In this document: in pieces, positions 57,423-64,000 of the stretch
How positions within the stretch are numbered: the stretch's first letter is position 1
How the letters are laid out: every line of letters starts with the position of its first letter
Source: Phycisphaerales bacterium
GTDB taxonomy: Bacteria; Planctomycetota; Phycisphaerae; Phycisphaerales; JAGLTS01
Direction: 5' to 3'
Length of the DNA stretch: 64,000 nucleotides
Assembly (NCBI GenBank): GCA_023135165.1
Contig: JAGLTS010000013.1
Location: 1 to 64,000, forward strand
The notes under the pieces: generated by a model
Databases searched by the model: none
Told to the model about the DNA's origin: nothing
The model's input: the letters and a program-made list of their open reading frames with translations, nothing else
Program-made: the position numbers and the translations under genes

Positions 57423-57511
57423 TCACAGCCCCGCCTGGCAAGGCGGGGTTCGCTTCACCTGTGGATAGCGCACTTAGACGACGAACCTCGCCTTGCCAGA
57501 CGAGGCTGTGA
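57423..57511. repeat. Paired-hairpin palindrome (REP/BIME-like)
   Basis: Arm 1 (57423-57452) begins TCACAGCCCCGCCTGGCAAG. Arm 2 (57482-57511) is its reverse complement with a few changes, ending GACGAGGCTGTGA. Each arm also folds on itself (CCCCGCC/GGCGGGG; CCTCG/CGAGG). It lies between the convergent fmdB and hydrolase genes and may stop transcription from both sides. It shares TCACAGCCTCGCCT with the hairpin at 20592. Confidence 0.75.
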
Positions 57512-57562
57512 TGCAGGCACAACGGATGAAACCGAAATATCACAATGGACGGCGCCTCTGCG

Positions 57563-58435
57563 TCAGTTGCCGGCGAGCGCTGCAACTTGTTCGCGGAGCA
57601 GACGGGTGAACTCGTCGGGCTTTTCGAGCATCGGGAAGTGACCGACCTCTTCCATGAGAACCACGTCGAACGACGGCGAGAACCGGCGGTTCGACTCGAC
57701 CTTCGTCTCGTTCGGCGCTGCTGCGTTGATGCATCGCACGGGGACGGGACAGGCTGCGAGGATCGCCTTCTGATCGAGCGTGATGTAGGACCGCATCAGG
57801 CCGACGCCGACCTTCGGGTCCGTGGCGCATGCGCCCTCTGTGATGCGATCGACCAGCGCCGGGTCGGTCCATTCAGGCAGCATGCTCTGCAAGAAGCCCG
57901 CGCACACGCCCGCGAAGTCAGCCTCCAGCGCTGCGACAAAAGGCGCCATCATCTCCTCGGTGAACTCCAAGGCCACATCCTGCAGCGTGTCGACGCCGAT
58001 CACGCCGATGACGCGATCGGGCATCATCGCCGCTGCCTGAAGCGACACAGGCCCGCCCATCGAGTGGCCGACGAGAACGACCCTGTTCAGGTCGAGATGC
58101 TCCACGACGGCGACGACATCGCGGGCAAGGTCCGCGGTGGTCCACACGTCTCGGTCGATCCCGGACTCACCCTGACCGCCTAAGTCGAGCGCGACGACTC
58201 GGTGCGCCTCGTCAAGCGCCGCCATCTGCGCAGCCCAATGCGTGCGGTCGCAGCACCAGCCGTGGATGAACACGATCGTCGGATCACCGCCGCCCTGCGC
58301 GTCGTAGGCGATCTCCAGGCCGTCGAACGATGCGGTTCGGCCTGTCTGCGGCGGCTGTGGGGAGTCGTCCGAGGCACATGCGGACAGCGCGCAGGCAAGC
58401 AGCACACACATCAGGAGTTGCGTCATCGTCTTCAT
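57563..58435 (-). CDS. Alpha/beta-hydrolase lipoprotein
   Basis: 290 aa. A lipoprotein signal, 'LLMCVLLACALSACAS', gives a lipidated Cys at about residue 21. The alpha/beta-hydrolase fold shows 'IVFIHGWCCDRTHWAAQM' (oxyanion region), the nucleophile elbow 'VVLVGHSMGGPVSLQA' (Ser) and the catalytic His in 'MEEVGHFPMLEKPDEF'. The substrate is unknown; esterase or peptidase are possible. The gene follows the debranching enzyme after 40 nt in the same direction, so the two may share a transcript. Confidence 0.85.
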   Translation of the reverse strand: MKTMTQLLMCVLLACALSACASDDSPQPPQTGRTASFDGLEIAYDAQGGGDPTIVFIHGWCCDRTHWAAQMAALDEAHRVVALDLGGQGESGIDRDVWTTADLARDVVAVVEHLDLNRVVLVGHSMGGPVSLQAAAMMPDRVIGVIGVDTLQDVALEFTEEMMAPFVAALEADFAGVCAGFLQSMLPEWTDPALVDRITEGACATDPKVGVGLMRSYITLDQKAILAACPVPVRCINAAAPNETKVESNRRFSPSFDVVLMEEVGHFPMLEKPDEFTRLLREQVAALAGN

Positions 58436-58475
58436 GTCAATCCTCTCGGGTTCGAGTCGCGCGCCTGGTGGGGCG

Positions 58476-60557
58476 TCATCCGATCGGCCCTCGCTCGATC
58501 AGGATGGCGATGCGCAACAGTTCCGCCACGCTCCACGCCTGGGCGATGCAGCCCTGCGGTCGCTGGTCGAGATCGGCTGCGGCGGGATCACCGCCGTCGT
58601 AGACCTCCGCGATCTGCCCGAGGCACTGCGAATCGAGCTGCGCCAGGAGCGGGCTGATGAACTCGCGCGCCTGCCTGCGAGCGTTCTCGGTGAACCCTTC
58701 GGATCGCAAGAATGCCTCGACAAACGGCCCGATCAGCCAAGGCCAGCACGTGCCTTGATGATACGCCGCATCACGCGCGAACATGTCACCTTCAAAGCGA
58801 GGCTGATACGCCGGGTCCGTCGGGCTGAGCGTTCGCAGACCCATCGGCGTGAGCAGGTGCTCACGACACACATCCACAACCGCTCGTTGCTGGGCGATTC
58901 GCAAAGGCGAGTGCGGCAGACTCACAGCCAGGAGCTGGTTGGGCCTGATGTCCGGCACGGGTCGCCAGCCGTCTTCGTATGCCGAGTCAGCCGTCAACAC
59001 GTCGTACAGGCATCGTGTGTCGTCATTCCAGAACGCCTGACGGAAGGACGCAGCCACTTCGCCGGCCAGCATTCGCAGCGATGCGGAGAGCGCAGCATCG
59101 TGTGAGGTCACCGCCTCGGAGACGGCGAGCAGCGCGTGATGCCAGAGCGCATTGATCTCGACCGCCTTGCCGTGCCGGGGCGTGAACACGGTCCCATCGC
59201 GCTTGGCGTCCATCCATGTGAGTTGCGTATTGGCGTCCCCGGCGAAGATCAGTTTGTCTCCCTCATCCATGCCGATACCGAGGTCCGTACCACGGCGGTA
59301 GTGCTCGATGATCTCCAGGCACGCGGGCAGGGCGTGCTCGGCGAAACCGTCGAAGTCCTTCGACATGGCCAAGTACTGCGATGCAGCGTGGATGTACCAC
59401 AAGCTCGCATCGACGGTGTTGTAGTGCGGTCTGCCGCCGTAGTCATCGAATCGATTGGGGATCAGCCCTCGCTGCACATGTCTGCCGAACGTCGAAAGCG
59501 TTTGCAGCGCTTCACCCCAGCGCCCGGTCGTAAGCAGCAGGCCGGGCAGGCAGATCATCGTGTCCCGTCCCCAGTCGGCGAACCACGGGAAGCCGGCGAG
59601 GATCGACGTGGAGAGCACGCCGTCCACGCGCCGGCCGACGACATACGCATCGCTCGCACGGGCCAGTCGCAACACCGGCTCAGCGGTCACGCCCGACGCC
59701 CGCACATGATCGGTGATTGCCGCGATGTGTCCCTGATGCTGCGCGATGGACTCCTCGATCGGCCGAACCAGATCCGACCCGACCCCTGCGTAGATCGTGA
59801 GCGGGTGCTTGGAAGTTCTCGGGTCGAACGTGTACTCGAAGCAGCCGGGTGTGAAGAGGCTCTCGGAATCGGCCAGACCTCGCTCCGCTTCGCGCGCGTA
59901 GTGGAACTGATGCCACCAGTCTTCATCTGGCACGAAGATCGCCTGTTCGCTTCCGATGCACAGTTCACACGCATCGGTGCAGAGCATGATCTGCTTCGGG
60001 CCGGGGACGAAGCCGAACCGGTCATCCGTCGTGTCGCGGAGCAACTCGTGGAAGTCGCGCACGCTGACGAGCGGCGCGATGCGGATGCGTACTGTTCGGC
60101 CGGGCGATTTCACATGGTAGGAAATCGCACATTCATCACGATCGTCGAAGAGATACAGCTCTCGCGTGATCTCGACATCGCCGATCTGATACACCCATCG
60201 GCAGGCGTGGTCGATCTCGAACCGCTTGAGATACGTGTGGCCCTGTGGGTGGATCGTACCGTCGGTGAATCGGTGGTTGCTGATCTCAGCAACCGTCTCC
60301 GCCGATCGGCCCGTCTGGATGGCGATGCGCTCGATCAGCCCGTTGAGCAGCATGATGCGTCCGACGGGCGGCTGCGTGGCGGCGATGAGCAGGCCGTGGT
60401 ACCGCCTTGTGTTCAGCCCGAGCGCTGAGCCCATCGCGAAGCCGCCTCGCTTATTCGTGAGGAGCCACTCGATGCCGCTGAATGCATCGACATCGCCGTC
60501 GTAGGACAAGACGCGAGCGCTGTCTGATGGTGCACGTTGCTCAGCGGTCACGCTCAT
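58476..60557 (-). CDS. Glycogen debranching enzyme (amylo-alpha-1,6-glucosidase)
   Basis: 693 aa. The N-terminal domain carries 'EWLLTNKRGGFAMGSALGL' and 'TRRYHGLLIAAT', the hallmark opening of the bacterial/archaeal GDE family. The C-terminal (alpha/alpha)6 domain has 'AGFPWFADWGRDTMICLPGL', 'AGDANTQLTWMDAKRDGT', 'TPRHGKAVEINALWHHAL' and 'YHQGTCWPWLIGPF'. It removes alpha-1,6 branch glucose from glycogen-like polymers. The start ATG 60557 is the first of the ORF. The 242-bp gap to the divergent SDR gene should hold both promoters. Confidence 0.92.
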   Translation of the reverse strand: MSVTAEQRAPSDSARVLSYDGDVDAFSGIEWLLTNKRGGFAMGSALGLNTRRYHGLLIAATQPPVGRIMLLNGLIERIAIQTGRSAETVAEISNHRFTDGTIHPQGHTYLKRFEIDHACRWVYQIGDVEITRELYLFDDRDECAISYHVKSPGRTVRIRIAPLVSVRDFHELLRDTTDDRFGFVPGPKQIMLCTDACELCIGSEQAIFVPDEDWWHQFHYAREAERGLADSESLFTPGCFEYTFDPRTSKHPLTIYAGVGSDLVRPIEESIAQHQGHIAAITDHVRASGVTAEPVLRLARASDAYVVGRRVDGVLSTSILAGFPWFADWGRDTMICLPGLLLTTGRWGEALQTLSTFGRHVQRGLIPNRFDDYGGRPHYNTVDASLWYIHAASQYLAMSKDFDGFAEHALPACLEIIEHYRRGTDLGIGMDEGDKLIFAGDANTQLTWMDAKRDGTVFTPRHGKAVEINALWHHALLAVSEAVTSHDAALSASLRMLAGEVAASFRQAFWNDDTRCLYDVLTADSAYEDGWRPVPDIRPNQLLAVSLPHSPLRIAQQRAVVDVCREHLLTPMGLRTLSPTDPAYQPRFEGDMFARDAAYHQGTCWPWLIGPFVEAFLRSEGFTENARRQAREFISPLLAQLDSQCLGQIAEVYDGGDPAAADLDQRPQGCIAQAWSVAELLRIAILIERGPIG

Positions 60558-60799
60558 GCCGACTTCCGTTCGAACAGTGAAGCGAAGGGGCCATCCACCG
60601 ATGTGGGTACCCGACGGGTTGCACGATCGTACCGGGAAACGACCGGCTGGGCAGCGCCCGGCGCCACGGGTCGATCGAAAACGTGCAGATGATCTTCAGC
60701 GGTCTTCATGACCCACGATACGGCGTATGATGCCCATCGTGCGGCTGCGGGACGGCCGACAACCGGGTCGTTCGGGCAACCGGCCAGTGGAGATGCATC

Positions 60800-61714
60800 A
60801 TGCGTGTTGCTGTCACCGGCGTTTCTGGATTCATCGGTTCGTACATCGCCCGCGCGCTACGAGGCGCCGGACACGACGTGACGGGGCTTGTCCGTGAAAC
60901 GAGCCGGCGCGACCACATCGAACCCTACGTGGACCGCTTCGTGGTGGGCGATCACGCTGATGCCGGTGTTTGGCCCGCCCTGCTCGACGGAGCTGACTGC
61001 GTCGTCCACAACAGCGTCGATTGGGCGCCGCTGCGGAAGGGGGACGATCCCAACAACCACCTGGCGTCGAATCTCATCGGCTCGATTCAGCTCATGGAGG
61101 CAGCCAAGCCGCGACAGTTCGTCTTCATCAGCTCAATCGCGGTGCATCACGATATGCGGCCTCGCTGGGCCGGCGCGATCGACGAGGACCATCCGCTTCG
61201 CCCGTCCACGACCTACGGCGCGTACAAGGCTGCGGTCGAAGCACATCTCTGGGCTGCCCACTTCGGGTCGGGGCTGAACACGTGCGCGATTCGGCCATCC
61301 GGCGTGTACGGGCTTGACCCGAAGATTGAGAGGTCGCACTTTCATAAGCAGGTTGGCCAACTTCGCAGCCGCGCCGAGTCAGGCAAGGCGTTCGCCAAGC
61401 CGGGCGGCGGGAAGTTCGTGCATGTCGAGGATGTCGCAGCCGTGGTCGCCGCAGTGGTCGGGAACAGTGACGCTGCAGGCAGGGCTTTCAACCTCGTCGA
61501 CTGCTACGCGCGCTGGGCGGACTGGGCCAGGCTCGCCTGCGAACTCATGGGGATCAGCATCCAAATCGACTTCTCAACTCCGCCGAAGCCCAAGAACACG
61601 TTCACCAAGGATGCAGCCCAGTCGCTCGGCGTGGCGATGGATCGCGGACACGCAGGCATCCGCGCGTACCTGCGCGAGTTGATCGCCGCCGTGGATTCGG
61701 ATGCATCCGCATGA
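60800..61714 (+). CDS. NAD(P)-dependent epimerase/dehydratase (extended SDR)
   Basis: 304 aa. Rossmann motif 'AVTGVSGFIGSYIARAL' (TGxxGxxG) at the N-terminus, active-site serine in 'FVFISSIAVHH', and Tyr/Lys in 'TTYGAYKAAVEAHLW' (YxxxK). The substrate-binding half ('IRPSGVYGLDPKIERSHF') is typical of nucleotide-sugar epimerases and related reductases, but the substrate cannot be assigned. ATG 60800. It ends 67 nt before a secreted protein gene in the same direction. Confidence 0.88.
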   Translation: MRVAVTGVSGFIGSYIARALRGAGHDVTGLVRETSRRDHIEPYVDRFVVGDHADAGVWPALLDGADCVVHNSVDWAPLRKGDDPNNHLASNLIGSIQLMEAAKPRQFVFISSIAVHHDMRPRWAGAIDEDHPLRPSTTYGAYKAAVEAHLWAAHFGSGLNTCAIRPSGVYGLDPKIERSHFHKQVGQLRSRAESGKAFAKPGGGKFVHVEDVAAVVAAVVGNSDAAGRAFNLVDCYARWADWARLACELMGISIQIDFSTPPKPKNTFTKDAAQSLGVAMDRGHAGIRAYLRELIAAVDSDASA

Positions 61715-61781
61715 ATGACGAATCCCGTGCCCGCCGGGCGAGGTCGTGCAACCACGGCCACGCTCTGTGGTAGAGCCGTGC

Positions 61782-63683
61782 ATGACACACCTCTTTCTCC
61801 GTGGGATCGCTGCGGCTGCGCTGCTGTCGAGCGTCGCCTGGGCACAGGATGACATCATCGGCTTCGACTCCGACCGATGGGATCTCGCTGAGGCTGACGT
61901 CGTGACGCACCTCGGCAGGACGTGCCTTGTCGGGAGCGCATATATCACGGATGCGGAATTCACCAACGGTGTGATCGACGTCGATATCGCAGTCGACGGA
62001 TCGCGGTCCTATCCGGGGATTGTCTTCCGCGTTCAGCCGGATGGGAACTGCGAGCGCTTCTACATTCGGCCGCACCGGGCTGGGCTGTATCCCGATGCGC
62101 TGCAATACACACCTGTCTTCGGCGGTGTCGCCTGCTGGCAACTCCACCACGGCGACGGATTCACCGCTTCGGCCCGGTTCCCGATCGACCAGTGGTTCCA
62201 TCTCAAGATGGAGATCTGCGGCACGCAGGCACGCGTGTTCATCAACGATGCAGACGAGCCCGCGCTGGTGATCCATGATCTCAAGCAAGGCCGCAGCACA
62301 GGCTCGGTCGGGCTGGTCGGGCCGAGGAACGGCACCGCATGGTTCTCGAACTTCCGCTACACGGCCGATGATTCGCTTGAGTTCGACGACCCGCCGACGA
62401 TTGTCGCGCCCGAGCATGTCATCACCGAGTGGGAGGTGTCGCGTGTCGTCAGCGCAAGCCGAGTCGATCCCGACCAGTACCCGCCGTTCTTCTTTGTGTT
62501 TGCAGCACAGTGGCAGCCGGTCGAAGCCGAGCCGACGGGTCTTGTCAACCTCTCCAAGCACATCCAGCGCACGGGGCAGGAGCCGGATTGCGTCTTCGCG
62601 CGAACGATCTTTCGCAGCGATGAGGAGCGCGACATCGAGTTGACGTTCGGCTACAGCGATGATGTGACCATCTTCCTCAACGGCAAGAAGGTGTTCTCCG
62701 GCGCGAGTGCGTACCGGAGCAGGGATCCGTCGTTCCTCGGCATCGTCGGATGGAATGACGCGGTGCGTCTGCATCTGCGCAAAGGGCTGAACGAGATCCT
62801 GTTGACCGTGACCGAATCCTTCGGCGGGTGGGGATTCATGTGCAAGACGGATCGGGATTTGGCGCCGCCGATCAAGGAGCACAGTGTCGCTGCGAAGGTG
62901 TGGGAGACGCCCGATGTGTTCAAGATCCCCGAATCCGTGCTCTACGATCCGAAGCGCGATGTGCTGTATGTCAGCAGCTTCAACAAGGTGTACACGAGAG
63001 AGCCGCGGCTGGGGTTCATCTCCAGGGTCGGGCTGGATGGTGAGATCCTGGAAATAGAGTGGGTGACCGACCTGGATGGGCCGTGCGGCATGGGGATCCA
63101 TGAAAACACGCTCTACGTCGTCGAGTGCAGCGGGAATCTCGTCGCGATCGACATCGAGGCTGGGCGGATTGCCCATCGCTATCCGATTGACGGCGTGACA
63201 TTCCTCAACGATCTGGCGATCAACGACGACGGGTATGTGTACATCTCCGACACGACGCGGCCGCCGGAGGGTCGGGACATCATTCGATTCAAGGATGGCG
63301 AGTGGGAGGTCTGGAAGGACGGCTGGGCGATTCAGAGGGCGAACGGGCTATTCGTACACGGCGATCGGCTGCTCGTCGGAAGCACCGGCGACGGGATGCT
63401 CAAGTCGATCGACATGGTCGATGGGCGTGTGACGGAGATCGTAAGCCTCGGCGCAGGCGTGGTGGACGGAATCCGTGTGGACAACCAGGGCAACTACCTT
63501 GTATCGCACTGGGAAGGGCAGACGTACCGCATCTCACCTACCGGCGATGTCGTCGAGATCCTGGACACGCTCGGCGACGGGCTGAACAGCGCCGACTTTG
63601 AGTTCATCAAGGACAGGAACCTGCTCGTCATTCCGACGTTCCTCGGGAACAAGGTGGTCGCGTATCGACTCGACGAGGGTTGA
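61782..63683 (+). CDS. Secreted multidomain protein: laminin-G-like, jelly-roll and SMP-30-like beta-propeller
   Basis: From ATG 61782 (Met13 of the listed ORF) the 633-aa product has a signal peptide, 'LFLRGIAAAALLSSVAWA', cut before 'QDD'. Residues ~20-195 look like a concanavalin/LamG-type domain ('GIVFRVQPDGNCERFYIRP', 'WFHLKMEICGTQARVFIND'). A middle jelly-roll segment has 'VTIFLNGKKVFSGASAYR'. The last ~280 residues are an SMP-30/gluconolactonase-like propeller ('ESVLYDPKRDVLYVSSFNKV', 'FLNDLAINDDGYVYISDTTR', 'NGLFVHGDRLLVGS'). Likely binds or acts on an extracellular ligand, perhaps sugar. Exact activity unknown. Confidence 0.78.
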   Translation: MTHLFLRGIAAAALLSSVAWAQDDIIGFDSDRWDLAEADVVTHLGRTCLVGSAYITDAEFTNGVIDVDIAVDGSRSYPGIVFRVQPDGNCERFYIRPHRAGLYPDALQYTPVFGGVACWQLHHGDGFTASARFPIDQWFHLKMEICGTQARVFINDADEPALVIHDLKQGRSTGSVGLVGPRNGTAWFSNFRYTADDSLEFDDPPTIVAPEHVITEWEVSRVVSASRVDPDQYPPFFFVFAAQWQPVEAEPTGLVNLSKHIQRTGQEPDCVFARTIFRSDEERDIELTFGYSDDVTIFLNGKKVFSGASAYRSRDPSFLGIVGWNDAVRLHLRKGLNEILLTVTESFGGWGFMCKTDRDLAPPIKEHSVAAKVWETPDVFKIPESVLYDPKRDVLYVSSFNKVYTREPRLGFISRVGLDGEILEIEWVTDLDGPCGMGIHENTLYVVECSGNLVAIDIEAGRIAHRYPIDGVTFLNDLAINDDGYVYISDTTRPPEGRDIIRFKDGEWEVWKDGWAIQRANGLFVHGDRLLVGSTGDGMLKSIDMVDGRVTEIVSLGAGVVDGIRVDNQGNYLVSHWEGQTYRISPTGDVVEILDTLGDGLNSADFEFIKDRNLLVIPTFLGNKVVAYRLDEG

Positions 63684-63735
63684 CGCGGGCGCCGCTCGCA
63701 ATGCACTCCCCCGCCGGTCGCGGTGAAGCCGTCGC

Positions 63736-63765
63736 TTGATGTCCCTGCGCCGCCGGTGGTATCCT
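63736..63765 (+). promoter_or_regulatory. Sigma-70-like promoter before the symporter gene
   Basis: TTGATG and, after 18 nt, TATCCT preceded by TGG (extended -10 TGGTATCCT). About 43 nt upstream of the symporter ATG, with AAAGGAAG as ribosome-binding site. Confidence 0.5.
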
Positions 63766-63808
63766 CGCTTCCTCTCAGACAGCGACTCCGGCTGTGAAAG
63801 GAAGCAAC

Positions 63809-64000
63809 ATGGCGGCTGGCAACGGCGAGCGAGGACATTGGAAAACCAGGACCGGCTTCATCCTCGCGGCGGCGGGGTCGGCGGTCGGCCTGGGAAATAT
63901 CTGGAAGTTCCCGTACATCACCGGTGAGAACGGCGGCGGACTCTTCGTCCTCATCTACCTCGTCTGCATCGCGCTCGTCGGCGTCCCAATCATGATGTCC
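63809..64000 (+). CDS. Sodium-dependent transporter (SNF/NSS family), 5' part only
   Basis: The reading frame from ATG 63809 runs off the right edge after 64 codons, so it is missing from the ORF track. It begins with a short polar tail and then the NSS signature of helix 1: '[20 protein letters not shown]', followed by '[13 protein letters not shown]'. In LeuT this unwound helix 1 binds sodium and substrate. The transported amino acid or amine cannot be determined from this fragment. Confidence 0.92.
   Translation, partial: MAAGNGERGHWKTRTGFILAAAGSAVGLGNIWKFPYITGENGGGLFVLIYLVCIALVGVPIMMS

Noticed and set aside
61602-63176. Minus-strand ORF of 524 aa opposite the SDR/propeller genes
   Set aside because: Antisense shadow. 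The plus-strand frames have signal peptide, domain motifs and better starts.

Overview
The window looks like a chromosomal segment of a planctomycete, most likely of the Phycisphaerae class. This is inferred from gene content and style, not from a marker-gene comparison. The DNA is GC-rich. The supporting traits are several membrane proteins with the planctomycete-type N-terminal zinc ribbon (C-x2-C-x-Y...G-x-CPECG), a Ser/Thr kinase fused to a sulfatase-modifying-factor domain, pseudopilin-like proteins, a secreted metalloprotease with a PEP-CTERM-like tail, a DUF1844 protein, duplicated groEL genes, and a rod-shape (mre) locus. Most of the window is ordinary, well-packed core genome. The only sign of a mobile element is a truncated transposase at the left edge.

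Layout. 0-7.5 kb: transposase remnant, long PurF-type amidophosphoribosyltransferase, secreted matrixin-like protease (-), trmB (-), prkA. 7.6-14.6 kb: an envelope and shape block with lnt, a HEAT-repeat lipoprotein, a coiled-coil membrane protein, a 60-aa membrane peptide, mreB, mreC and mreD. 14.8-20.5 kb: kinase-FGE fusion (-), an intergenic region with phased A-tracts, rarA, 5-formyl-THF cyclo-ligase, LysM/L,D-transpeptidase. 20.8-27 kb: gyrB, aminotransferase (-), holB, prepilin-like protein. 27-32.4 kb: CoA-transferase/GNAT fusion (-), tldD-tldE. 32.4-36.1 kb (-): metal operon mntR, DtxR-FeoA fusion, and FeoB split into a G protein and a permease, every junction tight or overlapping. 36.2-39.5 kb: SGNH-like protein and MBOAT O-acyltransferase. 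39.5-43.7 kb: tRNA-Ser(GCU) (-), an unknown membrane protein (-), then a decaprenylphosphate phosphoribosyltransferase-like enzyme paired with a GT-C glycosyltransferase. 43.7-51 kb: DUF1844 (-), two zinc-ribbon/YIP1-like paralogues bracketed by a direct repeat, pgi (-), hpt, bacterial PH-domain protein, a third zinc-ribbon membrane protein. 51-57.4 kb: chaperone block groEL1-groES-groEL2-dnaJ-grpE-fmdB. 57.5-64 kb: lipoprotein hydrolase (-), glycogen debranching enzyme (-), SDR epimerase, secreted beta-propeller protein, and the start of a sodium:neurotransmitter-type symporter cut by the window edge.

How the genes work together. The clearest functional units are the mre cell-shape locus with two extra membrane partners upstream, the metal-sensing and ferrous-iron uptake operon, the heat-shock chaperone block, and a possible envelope-glycan unit (SGNH plus MBOAT acylation, polyprenyl-phosphate pentose donor plus GT-C transferase). 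I found no CRISPR array, no prophage and no clear defence island. The most unusual items are: the kinase-FGE fusion carrying seven 15-bp acidic repeats and lacking one of the two FGE catalytic cysteines; the GroEL pair with complementary departures from the canonical form; the translationally coupled split FeoB; the helically phased A-tracts; and several short intergenic repeat families. All start sites, promoters and family names come from reading the sequence, without database searches.
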